Positions 18,436-28,220 are shown, counted from the stretch's first letter. The stretch is DNA of 64,000 nt from an uncultured Rubripirellula sp. (GCA_938045805.1 CALIBL010000057.1:1-64000); one strand, 5' to 3'. Numbers and translations: made by a program. The notes: generated from the letters alone by a model not told the origin.

Positions 18436-20370
18436 TTAGGGGATGAAAAGGAACTCGCGAGTATTCAGCAAGCCCCAAACAATGTTCCCGTAACCAACAT
18501 TATCGGCTCTAGTCTTCTGTAGTTCTCCAGCAGCAATGCGTCGATCCGCTCCCGCTGGCATGCGTGTCAGAACGCTCAGGAAAATTGCATCCACTCGGTC
18601 TCTGGTCGAGTCAATCCCAAGAACGTTATCGACAATTGCTGATCCCGGCTCGAGCATCACGTGAGTGATCGGACCATTGAACATGGCTAGGATCTGAGGA
18701 ACCGTCGCATCTTCTTGAGACCCATTGATGGTTTCTCGGTCCCCTTGTCCGAATTGTCTCAGAAAATGTTGGGGTGGCAGTGGCGAGGGTAACTCGCTCG
18801 CTCGGCACAGGATATTGCCTTGATAGGCATGTGCGTTAAGTGATCGCTTGTAAGTCCCAGCAAAATACGTGTCTCTGAATTCTTCGGACTTTTGCAGGAC
18901 GCGGTTGTAGTTGTCCTGAGCGAAGTTTACATCGAGTACGGGTGCAAGTTCGTTGACGGTCGGACGTTGAAATGGCCAAGGGTTTTGAACCGCGAGTGTT
19001 AGGATCGAATCCCAGACCTGCTCAGCGGTCATGCGACGTACCGCAGGGCCCGGATAGTGATACTTGTCATCGCTGGTTGGGTCGTAATCACTCGCTTCGC
19101 GTTGATAAGTTCTGCTGTAGAAAATTGAACGCATGAATTCTTTGAGGTCAAAGTCGTTGCGAACAATTTCCTCGCTCAGAAAATCCATCAAGGCTTCGTT
19201 TGATGGTGGGTAGATATCTTGGAAGTCATCAATTGGTTCGACGAGTCCGACACCCATGAAACGTTTCCAAAGACGATTAGCGATTGTTTTGCTGAATTGC
19301 TCGTTTTGATCACTTGTGAGCCAAGCGGCAAACTGTTCTCTGGGTGTACTGTTAGCCGCTTTGGTAGGGATCTCGCCCCACAGCACCGCTGGTTGAACGA
19401 CTTCCTTGGGGTCATGGTCTGCGTAGGCGTAATCATGCGGTAGTCGCATGGTCGCTTTTACTTCACTGACGACGTAAGTGTTTGCTCGAACGAGTCGCTG
19501 GAAGTTCCCCGGAACGCGACCTTTATCGAACTTGGTTCGAGCTTCATTGATGAGGTTGTTGGCTGGATTGGTTTTTTCGAAACCGGGATAGCCTTTGAGC
19601 ATTCGGGTGCGCGTGCCGGTGGTGAATGCGGCTAACTGATAAAACTGGTACTGCGTCCAATCATCGAATGGGTGGTCGTGGCATTGAGCACAGCCAATCT
19701 GTGTTCCCAAAAAGACTCGCACCGTGTTGTCCACATAAGGAAGAGGCATACCGTCGTCTCGGAGTTGATAACCGACAGCTCCGTCTTCCCAGACCTTCCC
19801 GTTAGCAGTGAGCATTTCATAAACCCATTCATCGTAGGGTTTGTTGATGCGAATTGAGTCCTTTACATAGCTGAGGTAGGGGTCGGCGATGATATTCGCT
19901 TGTGGGCGGTCGGTAAGCCGTAATGTGTCCGCCCAAAAGTTGTACATGTTGCTCACGTAGTCAGGACTGTTGAGCAATTGGTCGATCAGGTTTTGTCGCT
20001 TATTTTCCTCGGCTGAATCCAGAAATTCGGTTGCTTCCTTGAGCGTTGGAATCCTTCCTGCAATATCGAGATAAACGCGACGCAAGAAGACTTCATCACT
20101 TGCCATATCATTGGGACGTAAGTCCTTGGCACGTAGTTGATCCTCCACCAATTGATCAATCTCAAACGCCGACCCTAATAAACGACTGCGGGTTGATGGG
20201 CTGACCTTAGCGACATCCATCACACTTCCGGGAGCGGTTCGGACACTCGCCGGTAGTTTGATTTTCGGTGGGGGAGTCGGCTTGGATGGTTTTCGCTGTG
20301 CCTCGACGTTCAGGGAAGGTAGGCAAACAGCCAATAGGGTCAGCAAGAGAAATCGCATGATGAGTGTCAT
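18436..20370 (-). CDS. Secreted DUF1549/DUF1553 protein (no cytochrome domain)
   Basis: A 644-residue exported protein. ATG 20370 or ATG 20358 can start it; the second gives a cleaner signal peptide (MRFLLLTLLAVCLPSL). DUF1549 covers about residues 75-310 (DEVFLRRVYLDIAGRIPTLKEA and IGCAQCHDHPFDDWTQYQFY, the CAQCHDHPFD being a haem-c-like C-x-x-C-H). DUF1553 covers about 360-600 (NRLWKRFMGVGLVEPIDDF, YQREASDY). Unlike many relatives it has no N-terminal PSD1 cytochrome module and no concanavalin-like domain, so it is the short form. It is first of the four-gene run ending at 14286. Confidence 0.92.
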   Translation of the reverse strand: MTLIMRFLLLTLLAVCLPSLNVEAQRKPSKPTPPPKIKLPASVRTAPGSVMDVAKVSPSTRSRLLGSAFEIDQLVEDQLRAKDLRPNDMASDEVFLRRVYLDIAGRIPTLKEATEFLDSAEENKRQNLIDQLLNSPDYVSNMYNFWADTLRLTDRPQANIIADPYLSYVKDSIRINKPYDEWVYEMLTANGKVWEDGAVGYQLRDDGMPLPYVDNTVRVFLGTQIGCAQCHDHPFDDWTQYQFYQLAAFTTGTRTRMLKGYPGFEKTNPANNLINEARTKFDKGRVPGNFQRLVRANTYVVSEVKATMRLPHDYAYADHDPKEVVQPAVLWGEIPTKAANSTPREQFAAWLTSDQNEQFSKTIANRLWKRFMGVGLVEPIDDFQDIYPPSNEALMDFLSEEIVRNDFDLKEFMRSIFYSRTYQREASDYDPTSDDKYHYPGPAVRRMTAEQVWDSILTLAVQNPWPFQRPTVNELAPVLDVNFAQDNYNRVLQKSEEFRDTYFAGTYKRSLNAHAYQGNILCRASELPSPLPPQHFLRQFGQGDRETINGSQEDATVPQILAMFNGPITHVMLEPGSAIVDNVLGIDSTRDRVDAIFLSVLTRMPAGADRRIAAGELQKTRADNVGYGNIVWGLLNTREFLFIP

Positions 20371-20761
20371 CGAGAATGGGGCGGAAAGGCATCAAACCAC
20401 GTTTCAATTCTACGCGAAACCTTCGCAAAGTTCAGCAATGATCGCGAAAGAAGCCACCCTCGAACCTGCCTAAAGCGGTATCATATTCCCTTCAATCGGT
20501 ATCAGGCGGTCTGTTCATGGCGTTCTAAGCTGCATTTCTTACGGGGTGCGGTCGGAGAAGCGGCGAAGTTCGACTGAGTAACTTCATTCAAAATTCTCGC
20601 TGCCCTGTGGTAACGCCGGCCTCGACAATTGGGGTATCTGATCAGTTGAGGTGGTTAATAACCTGCTGGGCGGGTCGTTGGCTGCGTGTCATGGTTACCG
20701 CTAACTTGGATCACTTCTTTTACGACTCTTAAGAGATCTCACAGAAATTGGGAATAACGGC
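20371..20761 (+). other. 391-bp divergent intergenic region, no gene seen
   Basis: This lies between the divergent DUF1549/1553 and PmoA-like genes and must hold promoters in both directions. I see no convincing open frame, tRNA, hairpin terminator or repeat in it. Confidence 0.5.
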
Positions 20762-21775
20762 ATGAAGAAAAGTGTTTTCCGGCTTCATCATTGGCTCGGC
20801 TTCGTGTTTACCCTGCTAGGGACTGTCGGCTTGGTCAATGACCCTGTACTGCATGCAGCAGATAAGGACGTCAAAACGCCGGCACTTACCGTTTCAAAAA
20901 TGGAAAACCCAGCCGGCTGGATGGTGACTCAGGGCGATCGCTTGTTCGCAGGCTACCAACTTGACAGCAATGGAAAGCCAATCATCTATCCTCTCGTAGG
21001 GTCGGCTGGACACCGGATGACACGTGACTTTCCGATGAAAGATGCCGGGCCCGATGAGCGTAATGATCATGACCATCATCGGTCGCTTTGGTTAACGCAC
21101 GGTGATGTGAACGGCGTCGATTTTTGGCTTGATGATGAGCATTGCGGAAAGATCGTTCATCGATCGGGTGAAGCCACCGTGCGAGATGATGGCACCGTTG
21201 TGATCACGACACACAATGACTGGAATTCGCCGGATGGTAAAAGGCTTCTTTCAGATGTGCGTCGGTACCATTTCTCGGTCTCCGGTGATCGTCGGATTAT
21301 CGATGCTGACTTCTTGCTGATTGCGAGCGATGGCGATGTCAACTTTGGCGATACCAAGGAGGGATCCTTTGGTCTTCGCGTTGCCGGAACGATGAAAGTC
21401 GATGCGAAAAAAGGTGGTTTGGTCACCAACGCCGAAGGACTCCATGACAAAGAGGCTTGGGGCAAGAAATCGGCTTGGGTCAATTACAGCGGGCCAGTCA
21501 AAGGTGATACCGTTGGACTGACGGTTCATGATCATCCGGAGAGCTTTCAGTATCCATGTCGTTGGCACGTTCGCACCTATGGACTATTCGCTGCAAACCC
21601 ATTTGGGGTTTATCACTTTGAGGGTGGTGAGAAAACCGATGGCGTCGTCCTGAAAAATGGCGAAACCATGCGATTGAGTTATCGGGTTGTAGTTGACGCC
21701 GATGAATTTGATGCTGAGCAGACTGCCAAAGACTCCAAGCAGTATGCGGCAACTCCTCGCCCATCGCTCAAGTAG
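20762..21775 (+). CDS. Secreted PmoA-like (DUF6807) protein
   Basis: A 337-residue protein with a signal peptide (basic start, LGFVFTLLGTVGL core, cut near LHAADK). The rest matches the family annotated PmoA/DUF6807 in planctomycetes and Bacteroidota: PIIYPLVGSAGHRMTRDFP, the His-rich NDHDHHRSLWLTHGDVNG and SFQYPCRWHVRTYGLFAANPFG segments. Despite the PmoA name, no relation to a methane monooxygenase subunit can be shown; the fold is a beta-sandwich of unknown activity, probably carbohydrate-related. It stands 74 bp ahead of the SDR gene on the same strand. Confidence 0.87.
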   Translation: MKKSVFRLHHWLGFVFTLLGTVGLVNDPVLHAADKDVKTPALTVSKMENPAGWMVTQGDRLFAGYQLDSNGKPIIYPLVGSAGHRMTRDFPMKDAGPDERNDHDHHRSLWLTHGDVNGVDFWLDDEHCGKIVHRSGEATVRDDGTVVITTHNDWNSPDGKRLLSDVRRYHFSVSGDRRIIDADFLLIASDGDVNFGDTKEGSFGLRVAGTMKVDAKKGGLVTNAEGLHDKEAWGKKSAWVNYSGPVKGDTVGLTVHDHPESFQYPCRWHVRTYGLFAANPFGVYHFEGGEKTDGVVLKNGETMRLSYRVVVDADEFDAEQTAKDSKQYAATPRPSLK

Positions 21776-21849
21776 ATCCAACCAAGATCCATCCCGTCCG
21801 ATGGGGTCATCGATCTGCAGTTTTGACAGACGAAAAGGAGAAGTTGCGG

Positions 21850-22662
21850 GTGAGTAGTTCGCCATTCGATTTAAATGGGCACCGAGCGATTGTTACCGGT
21901 GGGACTCAAGGGGTCGGCGCGGCAATCGCTCATTCTCTAGCTCGCGCGGGATCGGATGTCTTGATTGTGGGGCTGAAAGATGATGATGCGGCGCAACACG
22001 CTGTTGCTCTGTGTCGCTCCGAAGGTGTGAATTCGGGCCTGATTACTCAGGACCTTTCGCTGCCCGCAGATCAATACATGGATTCGCTGATGGAGCGTAT
22101 TGATGAAGCGATGCCGGGGATTGACCTGTTGATCAATAATGCCGGGACGTACATTGATCCTCCATTCTTGGAGATGACTCAAGAATGCTTTCAGAAGACA
22201 ATGTCTCTGAATGTGTGCGCCGGTTTCTTCCTCACTCAAGCGTTCTCTCGAACTTGGATTGCTAATGGAGTCAGTGGACGTGTCCTGTTTACTGGTTCAA
22301 TTAATGGCCTGCTATCCGAACCAGATCACACTGCATACGACACAAGTAAGGGTGCCGTTGCCGCCATGGTGCGATCACTTTGCGTTGCCTTGGCTCCACA
22401 CAAAATACGGGTCAACTCGATGGCACCGGGGCTCGTTCGAACCCCGCTCACGGACATCTTGAATCAGAACAAAGAACTTGATGACTGGATGAAGTTGCAC
22501 ACTCCATCAGGTGAGGTCCCCGATGCCGAGGTGTGCGGTGGCACTGCCGTGTTTTTACTTTCTGATGCGGCAAGCCATATTCATGGTCAAACCATTTACG
22601 TTGACGGAGGGATGAGTGCTTGGCAGCAACCCGATCCTCCTCAAGGATGGTCAAGCAAGTGA
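21850..22662 (+). CDS. SDR-family oxidoreductase
   Basis: A 270-residue classical short-chain dehydrogenase. The GTG at 21850 is preferred because AAGGAG lies 9 bp upstream; a TTG at 21823 would precede that site. Motifs: TGGTQGVGAAIA for NAD(P) binding, NNAG (about residue 96), catalytic Ser in FTGSINGL, Tyr-x-x-x-Lys as YDTSKGA and the C-terminal GQTIYVDGG. The substrate is unknown; the family oxidises sugar or polyol hydroxyls or acts as a 3-oxoacyl reductase. With the adjacent lactonase-type gene a sugar-oxidation role is plausible. Confidence 0.92.
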   Translation: MSSSPFDLNGHRAIVTGGTQGVGAAIAHSLARAGSDVLIVGLKDDDAAQHAVALCRSEGVNSGLITQDLSLPADQYMDSLMERIDEAMPGIDLLINNAGTYIDPPFLEMTQECFQKTMSLNVCAGFFLTQAFSRTWIANGVSGRVLFTGSINGLLSEPDHTAYDTSKGAVAAMVRSLCVALAPHKIRVNSMAPGLVRTPLTDILNQNKELDDWMKLHTPSGEVPDAEVCGGTAVFLLSDAASHIHGQTIYVDGGMSAWQQPDPPQGWSSK

Positions 22663-22679
22663 TCCGTCTGCGACCATGA

Positions 22680-23588
22680 TTAGTTCGGCTTGAGTCCGGC
22701 AATTGGCATTTTGACCCTGTAGAGACCGGTGCGTGCGGTAACGTACATCATCTTTCGGTCTTGACCCCCGAAAGTCACGTTCGCGGGTTGTTCGGGGAAT
22801 TGCACGAGGCCAATCTTTTGTCCCGTGGGTGAAAAGATTTCGACTCCGAGGTGAGTCGTGAAGTAAAGGTTGCCCTCCACGTCGATTACCATCCCATCAC
22901 CGCCTGTTCCGCTCTTACCTTCCGGCTGAGTCAAACTGCAGAACACGCGACCGTTGGTCAATTGTCCTGGACCTTCGACATCGTAAACCAGCATGTCAGA
23001 TTGGTGACTCGGTGCGACATACAGGTGCTTTCCGTTAGGTGAAAGCGCGACGCCATTGGGAGCAGCGATATGATCCGTGACTCGAGTTACTTTTCCTGAT
23101 TTGGCTATGTAGTAGACCGCTTGGATTCCTTGCGGTAGAGGTTCCGGAGCGCGAAACAGTGGGTCGGTGAAATAGATACCGCCGTCCGTGTCGATTACCA
23201 AGTCGTTGGGGGCGTTAAAGCGTTTACCTTCGTAGGAATCAGCCAACACGGTTGTCGTTTCTGTGTCGGTATTGTAAGCAACAACTTTTCCATCCATTTG
23301 GCAAGCTAGCAGTCTTCCGCTGGCATCGACGAGCGTGCCATTGGTGTGCTTGGAATCGCTGGTGAAGACGGCGACATGATCGTTACTTGATACTGCGTGA
23401 ATCGCCGTGTTTGGGATATCAGTGAAGTAGAGCGTCCCTTTCGGATCCCAAGAAGGACCCTCAGTAAAGGTGAATCCTGTTTTGACCGTTTCAATCTTCC
23501 CCTGCGGCTCGATGTTCTCTTCCGCCCAAGTGAAACACGGGAGCATCGAAATCAGTAGAGCGACGATAAAAGATGTGGATCGTTTCAT
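22680..23588 (-). CDS. Secreted SMP-30/gluconolactonase-family protein
   Basis: A 302-residue protein with a signal peptide (LLISMLPCFTWA) and a six-bladed SMP-30/gluconolactonase propeller. Metal-binding positions are in the expected order: Glu in FTEGPSWD, Asn in NAPNDLVID, Asn in AAPNGVALS and Asp in GGDGMVID. Known members hydrolyse sugar lactones with a divalent metal. Export suggests action on periplasmic lactones from sugar oxidation. It is convergent with the SDR gene, with 17 bp between stops. Confidence 0.92.
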   Translation of the reverse strand: MKRSTSFIVALLISMLPCFTWAEENIEPQGKIETVKTGFTFTEGPSWDPKGTLYFTDIPNTAIHAVSSNDHVAVFTSDSKHTNGTLVDASGRLLACQMDGKVVAYNTDTETTTVLADSYEGKRFNAPNDLVIDTDGGIYFTDPLFRAPEPLPQGIQAVYYIAKSGKVTRVTDHIAAPNGVALSPNGKHLYVAPSHQSDMLVYDVEGPGQLTNGRVFCSLTQPEGKSGTGGDGMVIDVEGNLYFTTHLGVEIFSPTGQKIGLVQFPEQPANVTFGGQDRKMMYVTARTGLYRVKMPIAGLKPN

Positions 23589-23774
23589 CTGGTGATCAAT
23601 ATCATGTAGGAGGAAAGAGTCAGGTCATGGAACGAGGTCGATGACTGATTAAATCCGTGGTTGAATGCAAACGAGGAGCACCTCGGCCCAGAATTATAGC
23701 GAGATTCAGTCAAGAGAAGAAGAATTTGTAATTCGCGTTGAATCCATGTCGGTGAGTGAGACATACAAGGCGGA

Positions 23775-25322
23775 TCAAGCTAAATGGTCAGATCGAAGCT
23801 TCGCAAGATACTTTTGCAAAGGCCGAGGTTGTTGGTTTGCGTCGAGCAATCCTGAGTTCGGTAGAAGATGATTGGCCTCGTCTGACCAGCCATTCCACAC
23901 AATGCCGTGGATGTAGGGTTTGGCTAGCAGGATTGGAAGCAGAGGCTCAAGGATCTTTTCTTGATGGTTGCAAGGCATCTCATTGGGGTCTGAATCGCTC
24001 GAGTGACTCAAGATTGCCAATGGATCCTCAAGGGAGTCTGCCGGTGCAGCAATTTGTACAAGCAGTGGTAAGCCAAGATTTCCCCAACGATCAAGATTTT
24101 GGGAGAAATCTATTGCTGATCGCTGCATCGACCCTGAGTCGCCATAGTTCATTTTGATGTCGAGCCCGATGCCAGCCATGCCGAGTCCGCAGCGCGCCAG
24201 TGTTTCTGCGACTTTCAATCCCGGGACGCCTCCGCTCGGATGACGCAGGTACTCTCCGAATGGTTGATCGAACGAGATGACGGCTGGCGTCTCCGGATCC
24301 GTCTTTCTTACTGTTTGCAGGACAGCCAGACTGAGACGCATGATTTGTTCATCATCCATCTGAATCGGTCCGCCTGTGTTCATCCCGGAGATGCAGTTCC
24401 AGAGCTGTACTGACCCTTTCAGCTTTGAAATGGTTTGTTCAACATAGTTCAGTGCCACTTGCTGTAGTGACTCAAAGTCACCAGCAACCGTTGTCATCCA
24501 TGTTGGTAAGAGTTCTTTTTCAAAATCAATCAGCGGTCCCACAATGGTTCGAAGTCCCATTGATTGGAATTGATCTATCATGTTCCTCGCGGGTGATAAA
24601 TCAAATACACCCTGTTCAGGCTCGATGTCTCGCCAGTTGATCCGCATCGCGGCGGTGTTGAACGTTTCAGTGTAGATCAACTGCATTTCGGGGTGATTCA
24701 AAAACGCATTGTGGCGATGTCCCGTGAGGATCGATGCTGCAAGTAGGGTGCTCAGCTTTGGGTCACGCAGCTTACGCTGTGAGATCGAAGCGCTAGCGTA
24801 ATCTTGAGCGATGTGATCAAGGGATTGTTCGAGTCGAGCGATCGCTTGATTCGCATACTGCGTCGCGATTTCTTGGTTTGGAAGATTTTTCAATGCTTCA
24901 AGAAAATATCGCGTCCCCTCGTCGAGATCTCGACGGGATTTGTGATTTTTTGGGGCACCTGATAGTTCCCACGCCGAGCTTAGAGTTCGTGCACGATGGC
25001 AGCTGCCCCTAGCAAGTTCAATCGGGAGGTGAAATTGCTTTGTATCTGATGAAGAGAGACTACAGGTTGATAGGAGTCTCGTTCCCAATCCATCGATTGG
25101 CCATAAGATCTGGATCTTTCCTGACGCAGGTATTTTCGTCCGGATCGTTAGTGACTCGTCGTTGTATTCAGTTTGAGACTGCCAAGGGGTTCCATGCGGC
25201 CCACAAAAATGCGCACTGTTCCAGACATGGTCCGGTACGGTTTCACGCAGGTCTTTTGTGATGTGGAATTGGAATTGACCCATGTTTTTCGCGTTATCAG
25301 TACGATCTGGAAATAGGGTCAT
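23775..25322 (-). CDS. GH10 (xylanase)-like protein lacking both catalytic glutamates
   Basis: A 515-residue protein whose C-terminal half (about 205-515) follows the GH10 barrel. AAMRINWRDIEPEQGVFDLS corresponds to the strand usually containing ENxMKW...EPxxGxF, with the next strands giving the LPTWM, ISKLKGSVQLWN and VWNGWSDE...LLDANQQPRP segments. The acid/base site, normally W-D-V-V-N-E, reads WNCISGMN (308-315). The nucleophile site, normally T-E-L-D, reads VQIAA (about 422). Both glutamates are therefore missing. Residues 1-200 are a separate unassigned region. There is no signal peptide; ATG 25283 is a plausible shorter start. It is probably a non-catalytic or differently acting homologue. 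Confidence 0.75.
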   Translation of the reverse strand: MTLFPDRTDNAKNMGQFQFHITKDLRETVPDHVWNSAHFCGPHGTPWQSQTEYNDESLTIRTKIPASGKIQILWPIDGLGTRLLSTCSLSSSDTKQFHLPIELARGSCHRARTLSSAWELSGAPKNHKSRRDLDEGTRYFLEALKNLPNQEIATQYANQAIARLEQSLDHIAQDYASASISQRKLRDPKLSTLLAASILTGHRHNAFLNHPEMQLIYTETFNTAAMRINWRDIEPEQGVFDLSPARNMIDQFQSMGLRTIVGPLIDFEKELLPTWMTTVAGDFESLQQVALNYVEQTISKLKGSVQLWNCISGMNTGGPIQMDDEQIMRLSLAVLQTVRKTDPETPAVISFDQPFGEYLRHPSGGVPGLKVAETLARCGLGMAGIGLDIKMNYGDSGSMQRSAIDFSQNLDRWGNLGLPLLVQIAAPADSLEDPLAILSHSSDSDPNEMPCNHQEKILEPLLPILLAKPYIHGIVWNGWSDEANHLLPNSGLLDANQQPRPLQKYLAKLRSDHLA

Positions 25323-25473
25323 GCAATCGGCTGACCGAGAAAAGTGATTTCATCCCCGTCTGTGGCACTCCCGCGAATGGCTGCCGCCTCGTATCCTACT
25401 CGTTCTCTCATTTGTCTGCGACCGGACGCAGGCTCCTCAGTGCGATCAGACGAAAAAATTAGGAATCGTCAAA

Positions 25474-26388
25474 ATGACCCAGTCGCCAGATCAAGAACTT
25501 TATCGTTTTGATTCCAACGGGGCGCTTCTCGGTACCAATTTGCCGTTCCCAAAACGCAGCGGAAAAGTTCGCGACGTTTATGATCTTGGAAATAATCTGC
25601 TGATTGTTAGCACCGATCGCATCAGTGCTTTTGACTATATTCTGCCGAGCGGCATCCCAGACAAAGGACGTCTGCTGACGGCGATGAGTGAGTTTTGGTT
25701 TCAGTTGCTCGGGGTGAGGCATCATCTGATCAGCACCGAGATCCTGCCGTCTTTCTCCTCCCAGTTTGATACCGATCCGCTTCGTGGCCGGATCATGCTG
25801 ACTGAAAAAGCAAGTGTTGTTCCATTTGAATGTGTGGTCCGGGGTTACCTAGAAGGTAGTGGACTTCGTGAATATCAAAGCACCGGAGCGATCTGTGGGA
25901 ACGAGCTTCCCGCGAACCTGGTTCAGTGTGATCGCTTACCTGAGCCGATCTTCACACCCGCTACCAAAGCGGAAGAGGGGCACGATGAGAATGTTTCAAT
26001 TGACCGAATGATCAAAGATTTGGGATCTGACTTATCCGAGAAACTGAAGCAACTAAGTTTGCATATTTATCAGACCGCCTGTGATCATGCTAAGGCACAA
26101 GGAATTCTCATCGCCGATACAAAGTTTGAGTTCGGCTTGGTTGATGACGAAGTCGTGCTGATTGATGAAGTGCTTACTCCAGATAGCTCCAGATTCTGGA
26201 GTGCCGATGTTTATCAACCCGGTCAGGCACAGCCTTCATTTGATAAGCAGTTCGTTCGTGAATGGTTGTCGCAGTGTGGTTGGGATAAGAACAGTGAACC
26301 ACCGGAACTACCTGCCGAGATCATTGAGCAGACAGCCGCTAAGTACCGCGAGGCATTCGAGCGATTGAGCGGTTCTTCGAACGCGTGA
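25474..26388 (+). CDS. purC: Phosphoribosylaminoimidazole-succinocarboxamide (SAICAR) synthase
   Basis: A 304-residue SAICAR synthase of the longer eukaryote/bacterial type. It joins CAIR and aspartate with ATP in purine biosynthesis, in the cytoplasm. Family signatures: KRSGKVRDVYDLG (ATP loop), STDRISAFDYILPSGIPDKG, VVRGYLEGSGLREYQ and LIADTKFEFGLVDDEVVLIDEVLTPDSSRFW. The start ATG has AGGA about 9 bp upstream. It is divergent from the GH10-like gene and stands alone, with no other pur genes beside it. Confidence 0.97.
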   Translation: MTQSPDQELYRFDSNGALLGTNLPFPKRSGKVRDVYDLGNNLLIVSTDRISAFDYILPSGIPDKGRLLTAMSEFWFQLLGVRHHLISTEILPSFSSQFDTDPLRGRIMLTEKASVVPFECVVRGYLEGSGLREYQSTGAICGNELPANLVQCDRLPEPIFTPATKAEEGHDENVSIDRMIKDLGSDLSEKLKQLSLHIYQTACDHAKAQGILIADTKFEFGLVDDEVVLIDEVLTPDSSRFWSADVYQPGQAQPSFDKQFVREWLSQCGWDKNSEPPELPAEIIEQTAAKYREAFERLSGSSNA

Positions 26389-26447
26389 GAGGCGTCGATG
26401 GATGCTGAGTGCCTGTAGAGATGGTGATATTGGAACGCTTGCGATCT

Positions 26448-27971
26448 TTAAAAAGATGATTGCTCAGTTTCAACAATTTGATTGAATTCTTGAATTCGAT
26501 TCTCTTCTTTTTTTCGATGTAGATTTTCTCTCAGAATGATGTGGTCTGCGACTCGCAGGAATCGGTCATATTTGACCTTGCGTTCCGCGTCATTCAGCTC
26601 GTTTCCTGATGCTTCTCGCAGTTCTCGATAACGTCCATAGTCGGGATGCATCTTGATTGCTTTTAAGAACTCATCCTGACGGGTTGTCATGAGTTCAATG
26701 GGAAGAGGATTGAGGAGATTTGAGAGTTGTGGCCATCGTTTTCGTATGTCCTCGCGGATTTTAACCCGTAGTTTTTCGTGCTCAGGTGGCTGCCGCGGGC
26801 GTCGTTTTTCGCCCTCTTTTTTCTCCGGGTGTAGGACGTTGTAGGCATCAACCAGTCGATCGTTACCCGATAGTTCCAGTTGTGTTGAGAGGCCTTCCAG
26901 AATTGCCGTTTCGGTTGGTGTCGCGAGTTCCAATACCTTGTCATATGCGAGATCGTCCGGCAGAAGATCCGATTCCCCCTCACCGAATTCACTGTATTGG
27001 TCGAGGTAAATGTCTGAGGTTTTGAGTGGGAAATCGATGGTATTCGCCGTCAGGATGACATAGGCATGTGCTTCCTCAAGTGAAGTCACTCCATCTTGGT
27101 TGTAGTCCGGTCGCTCAAGTGTGTTACCGAGTCGATCGGTGCCAGATACGGCAGCAAGAAAGTAGCTGCTGTATTCAGCGTAGTTCGCCTCATTGATGTC
27201 AGGTGTGCATCCGGCTGCTGGGCGATCATGTACGGTGGCAAAGAATCCGATTCGACGCTGTGTCGAGAGTCCTTGATCTGGATCCGCATTTTTGAAGATG
27301 AGTCTTGCGAAACCACCTGCATGGCACTGAACCATGACAACGACAACGGTCACCTGCTCGTTAACCAGTTCTAAACTCTCTGCCAATTCTTTGACCGATA
27401 GAGAGGTACGGCCCCACGTAGCGATGGTGGTATTGTGTGGTTTGTTTTTGTCAGAACTTCCATTGCCATGTGATGTGACGTAGATAAATAAACGGTCCCC
27501 GGGCTGAAGCTTCGACCCCTCTTCTTTGAACCAATTTTTTAGGTTCTCAGGTTTTGTCGAATCCCTTACTTCGCTAATGCCGTGATCCCGATAGCTCAGA
27601 CCGAGATTCCTCTGGGTTCCAAAAAACTCAGCCATCAACCGGTTCGGCTCCGGCACCTGATCACGATCCATCACCTGCAAGTCAGCCCCTGCATCATCCC
27701 CGTCAGCAAAAAAAATGTCGTGCTGAATGTCGGATGCAAACTGAGACGCTAACGTTCGCTGAAAGTAAAGGACGTTGCGTTCCAGCGATGCTTGGTTTCC
27801 AGATGGGAGATAGCCGCCTCCGATCGTGAGAAAGACATTCTTTCCCTCGCCAAAGGATGGAAGCGACGATATCGCTATTACAAGTGATGCGAGAATGATT
27901 CGACCGATAGCTGGCATATTCATTGGACCAAGATGCACTGGGTGGGAAATGTCACCGGTGTGAAGTTGCAT
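26448..27971 (-). CDS. Secreted caspase/legumain-fold cysteine peptidase-like protein with EF-hand loop
   Basis: A 507-residue protein with a clan CD (caspase/C13-like) domain at about 45-280. The catalytic pair is visible as His168 in TSHGNG after a hydrophobic strand, and Cys216 in VVVVMVQCHAGG after another. A canonical calcium loop, D-x-N-x-D-G-x-x-S-x-x-E, spans 289-300. The C-terminal 180 residues are helical and highly charged (Arg, Lys, Glu). ATG 27923 or 27917 would give a neat signal peptide (IILASLVIAISSLPSFG), so export is likely and the first 16 residues may be untranslated. The target is unknown. It converges on purC. Confidence 0.78.
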   Translation of the reverse strand: MQLHTGDISHPVHLGPMNMPAIGRIILASLVIAISSLPSFGEGKNVFLTIGGGYLPSGNQASLERNVLYFQRTLASQFASDIQHDIFFADGDDAGADLQVMDRDQVPEPNRLMAEFFGTQRNLGLSYRDHGISEVRDSTKPENLKNWFKEEGSKLQPGDRLFIYVTSHGNGSSDKNKPHNTTIATWGRTSLSVKELAESLELVNEQVTVVVVMVQCHAGGFARLIFKNADPDQGLSTQRRIGFFATVHDRPAAGCTPDINEANYAEYSSYFLAAVSGTDRLGNTLERPDYNQDGVTSLEEAHAYVILTANTIDFPLKTSDIYLDQYSEFGEGESDLLPDDLAYDKVLELATPTETAILEGLSTQLELSGNDRLVDAYNVLHPEKKEGEKRRPRQPPEHEKLRVKIREDIRKRWPQLSNLLNPLPIELMTTRQDEFLKAIKMHPDYGRYRELREASGNELNDAERKVKYDRFLRVADHIILRENLHRKKEENRIQEFNQIVETEQSSF

Positions 27972-28220
27972 CCGTGCAGAGCATGAGTCTCAATCGACAT
28001 TGTGGCGTCGTTGGATTCACAACCGTCAGAGCCCTAGATTACAAAGAGATTCACGGCTTTCCAAAAAGTGCAGCCTAGCCGCGATGTGAGAGGAAATCAC
28101 TAAGGATTTCACTCAGAATTCGTGGAAATCATCAAACCGTCGAGGTTTGGTTCTAGTGCTGATTATCTCCCAAGGTACTGCAAAAAAGCCAATTGGGACG
28201 ATTGTATCGATAGAAGAAAG

